Shown piece by piece: positions 8,953-17,195 of a stretch of 40,806 bases of DNA; position 1 is the stretch's first letter, and each line of letters opens with the position of its first letter. The notes under the pieces are model-generated. The model had not been told where the DNA came from. It did not search any database and was given only the letters and a program-made list of their open reading frames with translations. The DNA comes from JBFWWW01 sp050245975 (GTDB lineage Bacteria > Pseudomonadota > Alphaproteobacteria > Rhizobiales > Hyphomicrobiaceae): NCBI GenBank assembly GCA_050245975.1, contig JBFWWW010000010.1, positions 1 through 40,806 of the forward strand. Reading direction: 5' to 3'. Made by a program: the position numbers and the translations under genes.

Positions 8953-9495
8953 TCACTTGACCTCCCAGAACCAGATTTCCCGGGCCTCGGCGTAGTTGGA
9001 GTAGTAGCCAAGCCAGGAAAACCATTCCATCAGCCACTTGGTGGATGACCTGTAGCCGTTCCACACGTCAATGTGATCGCCGGTCGGCGTCGTTTCGCCG
9101 GCGCGCCGCCAGTAGTCCATCACATAGATCATCCCGGTCCGGCCGAAGATTTTGGGGTAGAAGTGGGCGGCCTCGGTTCCCGTGATCTTTTCAACAGGCC
9201 CGACACCGGGGATCTTCGCACGCGCCAGCGCACCGGCGAGATCGTTGGCGCGGATGATGTGCATTTCATCGCGCTCATGCACGCCGCACGTGTCCACGCG
9301 GCCCAGCGTGGCCAGCGAAATGCCGGATCTCTTGAGGCAGACACCCATGCGAATCGCGCACTGGTTGCCGAACACCGGAAACCCCTGCCGGATCGTCACG
9401 CCCTCCAGATTCTGCAACTGGTGCGGGGCCACGCAGGGATACGTCACGGCCTCGTTTGCGGGGTGGCGATACCACAGCTCCTTGAACTCTACCAT
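8953..9495 (-). CDS. Tae4-like peptidoglycan amidase (type VI effector family, NlpC/P60 fold)
   Basis: 180 aa. The core resembles the type VI amidase effector 4 family: NQCAIRMGVCLKRSGISL holds the probable nucleophile Cys46, and GDHIDVWNG holds the probable catalytic His141 with an acidic partner close by. These motifs occur in the order and spacing expected for the family, whose members cut the D-Glu to meso-DAP bond of peptidoglycan stems. There is no signal peptide, so a toxin role needs delivery by a secretion machine; none is in this window. Further cysteines are at 21, 53 and 70. The C-terminus is aromatic-rich (WLMEWFSWLGYYSNY, then EIWFWEVK). The downstream 78-aa membrane protein follows after 22 bases. 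A housekeeping or domesticated amidase is the alternative. Confidence 0.75.
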   Translation of the reverse strand: MVEFKELWYRHPANEAVTYPCVAPHQLQNLEGVTIRQGFPVFGNQCAIRMGVCLKRSGISLATLGRVDTCGVHERDEMHIIRANDLAGALARAKIPGVGPVEKITGTEAAHFYPKIFGRTGMIYVMDYWRRAGETTPTGDHIDVWNGYRSSTKWLMEWFSWLGYYSNYAEAREIWFWEVK

Positions 9496-9583
9496 GCGGC
9501 TCTCCCCTGTGCGCGGCGGCGACTATAGGCGCGCCCGCAACAGCCGCCAAATGTTTCGCACGCAAAGCTGACCTATGCACCTT

Positions 9584-9610
9584 TTGACCGCCGCAAAGAC
9601 GCGCTAGATT
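9584..9610 (+). promoter_or_regulatory. Possible sigma-70-type promoter of the WD40-caspase gene
   Basis: TTGACC (9584-9589) resembles a -35 box and TAGATT (9605-9610) a -10 box. The 15-base spacing is shorter than usual. It lies in the 151-base gap between the divergent amidase and caspase genes, 36 bases before the chosen ATG at 9647. Weak by-eye evidence. Confidence 0.3.
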
Positions 9611-9646
9611 GGCGCCTTGCCGTACCTTGATTGCGGGAGGGGTCGC

Positions 9647-12592
9647 ATGTCTTGCTTTCGCCTGTTGGCCACGCTGGTTACGTTCCTCGGGTTCACTCTA
9701 GGCGCGGCTGCACAAGACAACCAGCGCATGATGCTCGACACCGGCGGGCACATGGCGCGTGTGAACGTCCTGAAATACACGCCCGACGGCAAGTATGTCG
9801 TCACCGTCTCCGAAGACAAGTCGATCCGCATCTGGGATGTCGCCGCCGGGCGCACCGTGCGCATCATCCGCGGCGAGAGCGGCGACGGTCCGGAGGGCAA
9901 GGTCTACGGCATGGCGCTGTCGCCGGACGGCAAGATCATCGCCGCCTCCGGCTGGCTCCCCGACCCGCAACTGCGCGGCGGGCACTACATCCGCCTGCAC
10001 GACTTCGCCACCGGCAAGCTGATCGGCCTGCTGCATGGCCACACCGATGTCGTCAGCGGTCTGTCCTTCAGCCCGGACGGCACCAAGCTGTTGTCGGGCG
10101 GCAGCGACAACACCGCCATCCTGTGGGACGTCAAGACGCTGAAGCCGATCTTCAAGCTGACGGGACACACCGATCATATCTACGGCACCGGCTTCACGCC
10201 GGACGGCAAGCGTCTGGTGACGACCGGCTATGACGGCACGCTGCGGCTGTGGCGCGCCAGCGACGGCCAGCTCATCAAGATCATGCGCGGCCACACCACC
10301 CGCATCCGCTCGCTCGCCATCGATCCGAAGAACGGCGTCATCGCCAGCGGCGACTGGGTCGGCGAGATCAAGCTGTGGGACGGCCAGTCCGGCAACCTGA
10401 TCAAGACGATCGGCAAGCAGCCGCGCGTCATCGGCTCGCTCGCCTTCAGCCCGGACGGCACGCGTCTCGTCTCGACCAACGCGGAAGGCGACGGCCCGCG
10501 CGTCCAGCGCGTGTGGGACGTGAAGCAGGGCATCGAGGTGCAGAGCTACGTCGGCCACAACAACACCGTCATCGCCTCCGACTTCAGCCCCGACGGGCTC
10601 TACATCGCCACGGCCGGCGGCAACGACCGCGCCATCCACATCTGGGACGCCAAGACCGGATACAAGCTGCGCGAGCTCAAGGGCGTCGGCGAGGTGGCCT
10701 GGTCGGCGGGCTTCTCGCCTGACGGCAAGACACTCGCCTGGGGACTGACCAACGCCAACATGGCGGGCCTGACACCCATCAACGAGCGCGGGCCGTTCGA
10801 GTACCAGCTCGCCCTGCCGATCGGCAATCAGCCGATGGGCCGGCCGGAACGCGTCAACGACAAGAGCCCGAAGTTCATTCGCGCCAACGCCGCCAAGGAC
10901 GGCGGCTGGCAGCTCTGGGCGGTCAAGGGCGGCCGCTACAATCACCCTGGCGGCGGGCTGGAGATCCGCAAGGACGGCAAGGCGCAGGCGACCATCGAGC
11001 GCGGGCCGAGCAACGGCGAGCGGCATAGCGCCTTCACCTTCACGCCGGACGGCAAGGCGCTGATCACCGGCGGCTCGTGGGGCGTGCTGCAGGCCTACAC
11101 GCTCGACGGCAAGCTGATCGGCGACTACATCGGTCACGAAGGCGATATCTGGGCGGTCACGCCCTCGCCCGACGGCAAGTATCTTGCCAGCGCCGCCGCC
11201 GACCAGACGGTGCGCCTCTGGAATCTGCAGACGCGCGAGCTGATCGTCACCATCTTCCAGGCGCTGGACGGCGAATGGGTGATGTGGACGCCGCAGGGCT
11301 ACTACACCTCCTCGCCCAACGGCGACAAATACGTCGGCTGGCAGATCAACCGCGGCATCATGAAGGAGGCCGACTACGTGCTTGCCGAGCAGCTGCGCAA
11401 GCACCTCTACCGGCCCGACATCGTGGAGCGCGCGATCCAGGTGGCATCCGCCAACCAGGCCATCGCCGACATCAGCCGCACGGGCGTCGTCAGCCGGTTC
11501 ACGCTGCGCAGCCTCGACAAGACGCTGCCGCCCGAATTCGCGATCGTCTCGCCGCCCGACGGGTCCAAGGTCGCGAAGGGACGCGCCGTGCTGACGCTCG
11601 CCGTCACGCAGGGACGGACCGAGGCGATCCAGGAGTTCACCGTCTACGTCAACGACTCGCAGGTGGACGCCAAGCCGCAGCGCACCGCCACGCCCGACGG
11701 CGAGAAGGTGCTGCTCGACATCCCCCTCTACCAGGGCAAGAACGCGGTGCGCGTCGTGGCCCGCAACACGGCAAACCTGCTCGCCGAGGACCGGCTGTCG
11801 CTGATCCAGAGCGGCGAAGGCGCGCTCGACCGGCGCGGCAAGCTGTACGTCGTCGCGATCGGCGTCGACCAGTATCCGAACCTTCCCGCGACATGCGGCG
11901 ACCCGCCGGGCCCGTGCAACCTCACGTTCGCCGGCGCGGATGCCAAGTCGTTCGAGCAGACGATCCGCCAGCACCTCGGCCCGTCGCACAAGGACGGCGT
12001 GGTGAGCCGCGTGCTCTTCAACGGCGCCGGCGGCAACAACGAGCCGACGCGCGCCAACATCGAGGACGCGCTCGACACGTTCGTCGCGGCACAGGACAAC
12101 GACACCGTGGTCCTGTTCATCGCCGGCCATGGCACCAACGTCGATCCGCGCGGGTATCTCTTCCTGCCGACCGACGCCAAGCCCGGCCCGACCGGCTGGC
12201 AGTCGTCCAACGTGGTGCGCTGGACCACCATCGAAGGTGCGATCCAGGGTGCGCGCGGCCGGCGCCTGCTGTTCGTCGACACGTGCCGTGCCGCCAACGC
12301 CTTCAACGCGCGTCTGATCAACGAGAACGCGAAGGCGCAGCTCGTGGTCTACACCGCCACGCGCAAGCAGCAGGATGCCATGGAACTGCCGAAGCTCGGC
12401 CACGGCGTCTTCACGCACGCCATCATCCGCGGCCTCGCCGGCGAGGCCGCCACCAAGAACGACAAGATCGTGCAGGTCCAGCGTCTGGGCCAGTTCGTCA
12501 AGGACACCGTGCGTGACCTGACCGACGGCGAGCAGGAGCCGGACTACTACAAGCCGCTGACGACGGACGACTTCATCCTCGCGCGGTACTGA
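9647..12592 (+). CDS. Exported WD40-repeat protein with caspase-like (peptidase C14) domain
   Basis: 981 aa from the ATG at 9647, which has GGGAGGGG upstream; a frame start at 9617 would add ten residues ahead of the signal peptide. The signal peptide ends near GAAAQ (residue 22-23). WD40 repeats fill about 30-385 and 455-527, many with the pattern SPDGxxL then IWD/LW (for example GHTDVVSGLSFSPDG). A WTPQGYY module follows at about 545, then an immunoglobulin-like segment at about 628-720 (SPPDGSKVAKG). The caspase-fold domain starts near 731 (KLYVVAIGVDQYPNL) with the dyad His828 in LFIAGHGT and Cys880 in LLFVDTCRAA. The protein should act outside the cytoplasm. Cleavage targets of such proteins are unknown. 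It stands alone, divergent from the amidase and convergent with rarA. Confidence 0.92.
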   Translation: MSCFRLLATLVTFLGFTLGAAAQDNQRMMLDTGGHMARVNVLKYTPDGKYVVTVSEDKSIRIWDVAAGRTVRIIRGESGDGPEGKVYGMALSPDGKIIAASGWLPDPQLRGGHYIRLHDFATGKLIGLLHGHTDVVSGLSFSPDGTKLLSGGSDNTAILWDVKTLKPIFKLTGHTDHIYGTGFTPDGKRLVTTGYDGTLRLWRASDGQLIKIMRGHTTRIRSLAIDPKNGVIASGDWVGEIKLWDGQSGNLIKTIGKQPRVIGSLAFSPDGTRLVSTNAEGDGPRVQRVWDVKQGIEVQSYVGHNNTVIASDFSPDGLYIATAGGNDRAIHIWDAKTGYKLRELKGVGEVAWSAGFSPDGKTLAWGLTNANMAGLTPINERGPFEYQLALPIGNQPMGRPERVNDKSPKFIRANAAKDGGWQLWAVKGGRYNHPGGGLEIRKDGKAQATIERGPSNGERHSAFTFTPDGKALITGGSWGVLQAYTLDGKLIGDYIGHEGDIWAVTPSPDGKYLASAAADQTVRLWNLQTRELIVTIFQALDGEWVMWTPQGYYTSSPNGDKYVGWQINRGIMKEADYVLAEQLRKHLYRPDIVERAIQVASANQAIADISRTGVVSRFTLRSLDKTLPPEFAIVSPPDGSKVAKGRAVLTLAVTQGRTEAIQEFTVYVNDSQVDAKPQRTATPDGEKVLLDIPLYQGKNAVRVVARNTANLLAEDRLSLIQSGEGALDRRGKLYVVAIGVDQYPNLPATCGDPPGPCNLTFAGADAKSFEQTIRQHLGPSHKDGVVSRVLFNGAGGNNEPTRANIEDALDTFVAAQDNDTVVLFIAGHGTNVDPRGYLFLPTDAKPGPTGWQSSNVVRWTTIEGAIQGARGRRLLFVDTCRAANAFNARLINENAKAQLVVYTATRKQQDAMELPKLGHGVFTHAIIRGLAGEAATKNDKIVQVQRLGQFVKDTVRDLTDGEQEPDYYKPLTTDDFILARY

Positions 12593-12625
12593 GGATCGCA
12601 CGTCACGCCATCGCATCACGCACGG

Positions 12626-12647
12626 GGGCCGGCCGCTTGGCCGGCCC
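12626..12647. terminator. Convergent hairpin between the caspase gene and rarA
   Basis: GGGCCGGCC and GGCCGGCCC form a perfect 9-bp stem around GCTT, immediately before the rarA stop (12648) and 33 bases after the caspase gene stop. Its position between convergent genes fits a bidirectional terminator. No T-run is seen on either side. Confidence 0.6.
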
Positions 12648-13967
12648 TCAGTCCGTGCGGCCGGCTTTCTTCTCGCGCAGCGACGCCCAGTAGGTCAGGC
12701 GCTTGCGGACCTCGCGCTCGAAGCCGCGCTCGGGCGGATCGTAGAACTGCTGCCGCGCCATATCGTCGGGGAAATAGTTCTGGCCCGAGAACCCCTCCTC
12801 CGTCGCATGGTCGTACTCATAGCCGCTGCCGTAACCCTGCTCGGCCATCAGCCGCGTCGGCGCGTTGAGAATGTGCTTGGGCGGCGCCAGGCTGCCGTGC
12901 TCGCGCGCGGCGCGCATCGCCGCGCCGTAGGCCATGTAGCCCGCGTTGGATTTGGGCGCGGTGGCGAGATAGATCGTGACCTGCGCCAGCGCCAGCTCGC
13001 CCTCGGGGCTGCCCAGGAAATCGAAGACGTCCTTTGCGGCGATGGCCTGCACGACGGCCTGCGGATCGGCGAGCCCGATATCCTCGATCGCCATGCGCAC
13101 GAGCCGCCGCGCCAGGAACAGCCGGTCCTCGCCCCCGTCCAGCATGCGCGCCAGCCAGTAGAGCGCGGCGTCGGGATCGGAGCCGCGCACCGCCTTGTGC
13201 AGGGCGCTGATCAGGTTGTAGTGGCCGTCGCGCGACTTGTCGTAGAGCGGCGCGCGCCGCTGCACGAGGGTCGTCAGCGCGTCGCGCGTGAGCGGCGCCG
13301 CCCCCACCGGATGCGCGGCCAGCACCTCCTCGGCCATGTTGAGAACGGTGCGCCCGTCGCCGTCGGCCATGGCGCGCAGGCTGGCGCGCGCCTCCGCATC
13401 GACGGGCAGCGGACGCCCTCCCTCCGTCTCCGCGCGGCGCAGCAGCAGCTCCAGCGCCGCGTCGTCGAGCCGGTTGAGCACCAGCACCGTCGTCCGCGAC
13501 AGCAGCGCCGCGTTGAGCTCGAAGGAGGGATTTTCCGTCGTCGCGCCGACGAGGACGATGGTGCCGTCCTCGACGTAGGGCAGGAAGGAATCCTGCTGGC
13601 TGCGGTTGAAGCGATGGATCTCGTCGATGAACAGCAGCGTGCCCTTGCCGGTCTCGCGCCGCCCCTTGGCGCGCTCGAAGGCCTTGCGCAGGTCCTGCAC
13701 GCCGGAAAAGATCGCCGACAGCTGCTCGAACTCGAGCGCTGTCTCGTTGGCCAGCAGGCGCGCGATCGTGGTCTTGCCGGTGCCCGGTGGCCCCCACAGG
13801 ATGAGCGAGCTCAGCCGGCCTGCGGCCAGCATGCGCGTCAGCGAGCCGTCCGGACCGACGAGCTGATCCTGCCCCACGACATCGGCTAGCCGCGCCGGAC
13901 GCAGCCGGTCCGCCAGCGGGCGCGGGGCGCGCTTCTCAAGTCCGGCCGCTTCGAAGAGGTTGGACAC
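12648..13967 (-). CDS. rarA: Replication-associated recombination protein A (AAA+ ATPase)
   Basis: 439 aa, the usual length of RarA/MgsA. It has the Walker A motif GPPGTGKT (59-66), Walker B LLFIDEIHRFN (about 111-121), the sensor stretch VLVGATTENPSFELNAALLSR, and the C-terminal family motifs SALHKAVRGSDPDAALYWLARML and GYEYDHATEEGFSGQNYFPD. The protein is a clamp-loader-like ATPase that acts in the cytoplasm at stalled replication forks. Its start lies two bases after the stop of the DegP-like protease gene on the same strand, so the pair is probably one operon, an arrangement I believe is common in related bacteria. Confidence 0.96.
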   Translation of the reverse strand: MSNLFEAAGLEKRAPRPLADRLRPARLADVVGQDQLVGPDGSLTRMLAAGRLSSLILWGPPGTGKTTIARLLANETALEFEQLSAIFSGVQDLRKAFERAKGRRETGKGTLLFIDEIHRFNRSQQDSFLPYVEDGTIVLVGATTENPSFELNAALLSRTTVLVLNRLDDAALELLLRRAETEGGRPLPVDAEARASLRAMADGDGRTVLNMAEEVLAAHPVGAAPLTRDALTTLVQRRAPLYDKSRDGHYNLISALHKAVRGSDPDAALYWLARMLDGGEDRLFLARRLVRMAIEDIGLADPQAVVQAIAAKDVFDFLGSPEGELALAQVTIYLATAPKSNAGYMAYGAAMRAAREHGSLAPPKHILNAPTRLMAEQGYGSGYEYDHATEEGFSGQNYFPDDMARQQFYDPPERGFEREVRKRLTYWASLREKKAGRTD

Positions 13968-13969
13968 GT

Positions 13970-15415
13970 CTAGCCCGGGACCTGGATCTTCAGGAGCTGG
14001 TTGCCGCGCCGGACCGCGACCTGCCAGAGCCGCTGGCGCGTCTGCAGCAGCTGCTCGAGCTCGGCCACGGAGCCGATACGGCGTGCTCCGATCTGGACGA
14101 TGATGTCGCCGCGCTGGAGGCCGAGGTTGGCGGCCACCGACCCCTTCTTGGTCGCCAGCACGACGACGCCGCCCTCCGCATCGAGCCCCAGCTCGTCGGC
14201 GATGGCGGGGCCGATGTTGGCGACCTGCGCGCCGGAGAAGGGATGGGCGCCCGCCAGGTCGCGCATGTCGCCCTTGTCGGGCCTGGGCGGAGCCTTGAGT
14301 GCGATGTCGATGACGCGCGGCCTGCCCCTGCGCATGACCTCGAGCTGCGCCGTGTTGCCGACGCCGCGCGTCATCAGGCGGTACATCGCCGTGCGTGCAT
14401 CGGCGACGTCGACGCCGTCCACCTTGACGATCACGTCGCCCGCCTCAAGCCCCGCCGACGCCGCCGGCCCGCGGTCGCGCACCCGGCTCACGATGGCGCC
14501 GGACACCCGTTCGAGACCCAGTCCCTCCGCGACCTCGCGCGTCACCGTCTCGATCCTGGCCCCGAGCCACGGGCGCTCGACCGTGCGCCCGGCGATGGCG
14601 CTGTCGGCATAGAGCCTGACGAGGTTCGAGGGGATGGCGAAGCCGATGCCGTGCGAGCCGCCGGAGCGGGAAAAGATCGCGGTGTTGATGCCCACGAGCC
14701 GGCCGCTCATGTCGACCAGGGCGCCGCCCGAGTTGCCGGGGTTGATGGCCGCATCGGTCTGGATGAAGACCTGCGCCTCCGATTGCGCCATCTCGGTGCG
14801 CGCCAGCGCGGAAATGATGCCGCTCGTCACCGTCTGTCCGACGCCGAAGGGATTGCCGATGGCGAGGACGAGGTCGCCCACCTCGAGCGCATCGGAATCG
14901 TCGAAGGTCAGGTATGGAAACGGCCCCTGCCCGGCGATGCGCAGCACGGCGATGTCCGCCTTCTCGTCCTGCAGGATGACCTTCGCCTCGAATTCGCGCT
15001 TGTCCGACAGCGCCACCCGGATCTCGGCCGCATCGCCCACCTTCACCACGTGCGTATTGGTGACGACGATGCCCTCGGGGTTGATGATCACGCCGGAGCC
15101 CAGCGAATTCTGGATGCGCTCGGCGGGCATTCCGAACACGCCCCCGAACAGCCGGCTGAAGATCGGGTCGTCCGCGAATGGCGATTGCACCTGAACGCGC
15201 CCGCGCACGTAGACGTTGACGACGGCCGGCGCCGCCAGCTTCACGATCGGGGCGAAGGAATACTGCGCCGCCGCCCGGTTGGGAGGCGGGATGCGCTGCT
15301 GGCCCTCGGCCGACTGGATCGCCGCGGCCGCCAGCAGCGCTGCCGCCGCCACGGGCAGCAGCCCGCGCCAACCGCGCAGGAAAGCCGCGCGCACGAGATC
15401 GGCCAATGCCTTCAT
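13970..15415 (-). CDS. DegP/HtrA-type periplasmic serine protease with two PDZ domains
   Basis: 481 aa. The N-terminus is MKALADLVRAAFLRGW followed by an Ala/Leu-rich hydrophobic stretch to about residue 32, which is an export signal or membrane anchor. The trypsin-like catalytic triad is visible: His122 in VVTNTHVVKV, Asp154 in EKADIAVLRI and Ser229 in INPGNSGGALVD. Two PDZ domains follow, at about 270-360 (AGDVIVKVDGVDV) and 395-480 (GLQRGDIIVQIGARRI). The family degrades or refolds damaged envelope proteins. The degP, degQ and mucD types cannot be separated by eye, so no symbol is given. The gene is followed two bases later by rarA. Confidence 0.94.
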   Translation of the reverse strand: MKALADLVRAAFLRGWRGLLPVAAAALLAAAAIQSAEGQQRIPPPNRAAAQYSFAPIVKLAAPAVVNVYVRGRVQVQSPFADDPIFSRLFGGVFGMPAERIQNSLGSGVIINPEGIVVTNTHVVKVGDAAEIRVALSDKREFEAKVILQDEKADIAVLRIAGQGPFPYLTFDDSDALEVGDLVLAIGNPFGVGQTVTSGIISALARTEMAQSEAQVFIQTDAAINPGNSGGALVDMSGRLVGINTAIFSRSGGSHGIGFAIPSNLVRLYADSAIAGRTVERPWLGARIETVTREVAEGLGLERVSGAIVSRVRDRGPAASAGLEAGDVIVKVDGVDVADARTAMYRLMTRGVGNTAQLEVMRRGRPRVIDIALKAPPRPDKGDMRDLAGAHPFSGAQVANIGPAIADELGLDAEGGVVVLATKKGSVAANLGLQRGDIIVQIGARRIGSVAELEQLLQTRQRLWQVAVRRGNQLLKIQVPG

Positions 15416-15492
15416 TCCACAGCCCTTTCGTCAGGAGACCGCGCCGCCGACTATAGTGCAGCGCGCGCACCCTTTGAAGCCAGCGGCCCTGC

Positions 15493-17034
15493 TCAGATGG
15501 CGCGGCCGGCCGCCTGCCAGTAGGGGGCGCGCAGGCGGCGCTTGAAGATTTTGCCGGAATCCTCGCGCGGCAGGTCGGTCCGGGCTTCGATCAGACGGGG
15601 AACCTTATAGCCCGCCAGCCGCTGCGACAGGAAGGCCACGATATCGGCCACGTCCAGCGCCACGCCCGGCTCCATCTCGACCACCGCCATGAGCTGCTCG
15701 CCGTACTCGTCGTGCGGGATGCCGAACACGGCGCAGTCCCGCACGCCCGGGCAGGTCACGAGCACCGATTCGATCTCGGCGGGATAGATGTTGACGCCGC
15801 CCGAGATCACCATGTCGCGCCTGCGATCGCACAGGAACAGGAAGCCGTCGTCGTCGAGATAGCCGATATCGCCGCTGGTGATGAAGCCGTCGCGCTCGAT
15901 CTCCGACCGCTTGTCCGGCAGGCCGTGATAGGTGAAATCGGGATAGAACGACAGCCGCGTATAGACGTCGCCCACCCGGCCCGGCCCGAGCAGCGAGCCG
16001 TCCTCCGCGAGAATGCGTATCTCCCCGCCCTCGATCGCGCGCCCGACGGTACCCGGCTTGGCGAGCCACTCCCGGCTGCCGACGACCGTGACGGCGCCCG
16101 ACTCGGTGCTGCCGTAGAACTCGTGGATGACGGGGCCCCACCACGCGATCATCGCCGCCTTGACGTCGGGCGGACAGGGTGCGGCGGCGTGCATCACGAA
16201 CTTCAGCGACGACAGGTCGTAGCGCGCGCGGACCTCGGCCGGCAGCTTGAGCAGGCGCACGAACATCGTCGGCACCATGAACAGCGTGTCGATCCGCTGC
16301 CGCTCGACGAGCGCCAGGAACTCTTCCGGGTCGAAGCGCGGCATGAGGATGAAAACATCCGCGAGCCGCGACGCGCGCATGGCGAACGCGTTCGGCGCCG
16401 AGTGGTAGAGCGGACCCGGCATGAGCGTGCGAATGCCCGGCACCAGGCCGTAGACGCGCTCGCGATAGCGCGCCACCGTTGCTTCCGAGCTGGCGGGGAA
16501 CGGATCGCGGCGCACCCCCTTCGGACGCCCCGTCGTCCCGGAGGTGTAGATCATGCTCGACAGCTGCGGCGCCGGCGCGCCCTGCCATGGCTCGTAGGCC
16601 GCGAGCCATTGCGACCATTCGGGCGCGGCCACGGCAGGTGGCGCCGGTGCGATGCCATAGGTGCGGCGCACCTCGTCCGGTGTTTCCACCGCGAGGATGT
16701 CGAGCCCCGCCGGCAGCGCGCCGGCCATTGCGTCGAGAAGATCGCGATGCGCGACGAGCAGGCGCGCACCGCAGTCCTGCAGGACGTAGGCGACCTCGTC
16801 CGGCTTGAAGTGCCAGTTGATCGGCACGGCGTACGCGCCGAGCCGCACCGCCGCCAGCGATGCCTCCAGGAACGGGATGTCATTGCGCATCAGGATCGCG
16901 ACGCAGTCGCCCTGCTTCAAGCCGGACGCCGCAAATCCGGCAGCGGCCTTGAGGACGCGCAGGTCGAACTCGGCCTGCAGCAGCCTTTGTGCGCCGCTGA
17001 CCAACCCGGTGATGAGGGGCTGGGAGGAGGACAT
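15493..17034 (-). CDS. Acyl-CoA synthetase (AMP-forming, ANL superfamily)
   Basis: 513 aa from MSSSQPLITG at 17034, with GGAGG nearby upstream; the open frame extends to 17145 without family sequence. Adenylation motifs are YTSGTTGRPKG (163-173), FYGSTESGAVT (about 306-316), ITSGDIGYLDDDGFLFLCDR, MVISGGVNIYPAEIE, and the catalytic lysine in DSGKIFKRRLR (Lys495). It activates a carboxylic acid with ATP and CoA; the substrate cannot be read. It follows a liv-type ABC operon on the same strand, separated by a strong hairpin and short repeats. This suggests that the importer brings in an organic acid which this enzyme activates; that link is inference. Confidence 0.93.
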   Translation of the reverse strand: MSSSQPLITGLVSGAQRLLQAEFDLRVLKAAAGFAASGLKQGDCVAILMRNDIPFLEASLAAVRLGAYAVPINWHFKPDEVAYVLQDCGARLLVAHRDLLDAMAGALPAGLDILAVETPDEVRRTYGIAPAPPAVAAPEWSQWLAAYEPWQGAPAPQLSSMIYTSGTTGRPKGVRRDPFPASSEATVARYRERVYGLVPGIRTLMPGPLYHSAPNAFAMRASRLADVFILMPRFDPEEFLALVERQRIDTLFMVPTMFVRLLKLPAEVRARYDLSSLKFVMHAAAPCPPDVKAAMIAWWGPVIHEFYGSTESGAVTVVGSREWLAKPGTVGRAIEGGEIRILAEDGSLLGPGRVGDVYTRLSFYPDFTYHGLPDKRSEIERDGFITSGDIGYLDDDGFLFLCDRRRDMVISGGVNIYPAEIESVLVTCPGVRDCAVFGIPHDEYGEQLMAVVEMEPGVALDVADIVAFLSQRLAGYKVPRLIEARTDLPREDSGKIFKRRLRAPYWQAAGRAI

Positions 17035-17086
17035 TGGGCCTCCGGTTCCATTGGCCGGCCTGAGAGCGCGCCGGCAGGTGCAAGTC

Positions 17087-17133
17087 CCGGCAACGCCCGG
17101 TATCGCCGGCAACGCCGGGCATCGCCCGTATCG
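17087..17133. repeat. Short 19-bp tandem repeat upstream of the acyl-CoA synthetase
   Basis: Two adjacent 19-base units, 17087-17105 and 17106-17124, match at 17 of 19 positions (CCGGCAACGCCCGGTATCG and CCGGCAACGCCGGGCATCG). A partial third copy (CCCGTATCG) runs to 17133. Each unit can fold on itself. It lies 53 bases before the synthetase ATG on the minus strand and could be a regulatory or leader element. Confidence 0.5.
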
Positions 17134-17150
17134 CCCCCGGGGCATGACAG

Positions 17151-17185
17151 CCGGACGCCGACCGGGAGACCCGGCCGGCGTCCGG
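17151..17185 (-). terminator. Strong hairpin after the first liv substrate-binding protein gene
   Basis: CCGGACGCCG then CCGGG pair with CCCGG then CGGCGTCCGG around an AGA loop. The stem is 16 positions with a single mismatch. It lies 10 bases past the stop of the binding protein gene. No T-run follows, so it may be an attenuating terminator or an mRNA-stabilising structure between the binding protein and the synthetase. Confidence 0.6.
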
Positions 17186-17195
17186 ACACGTCAGG

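Noticed and set aside
9698..12619. A 973-codon minus-strand open frame opposite the WD40-caspase gene
   Set aside because: Antisense to a protein with repeats, signal peptide and catalytic dyad. Its own sequence is Asp/Val/Arg-rich repeats mirroring the WD40 codons.
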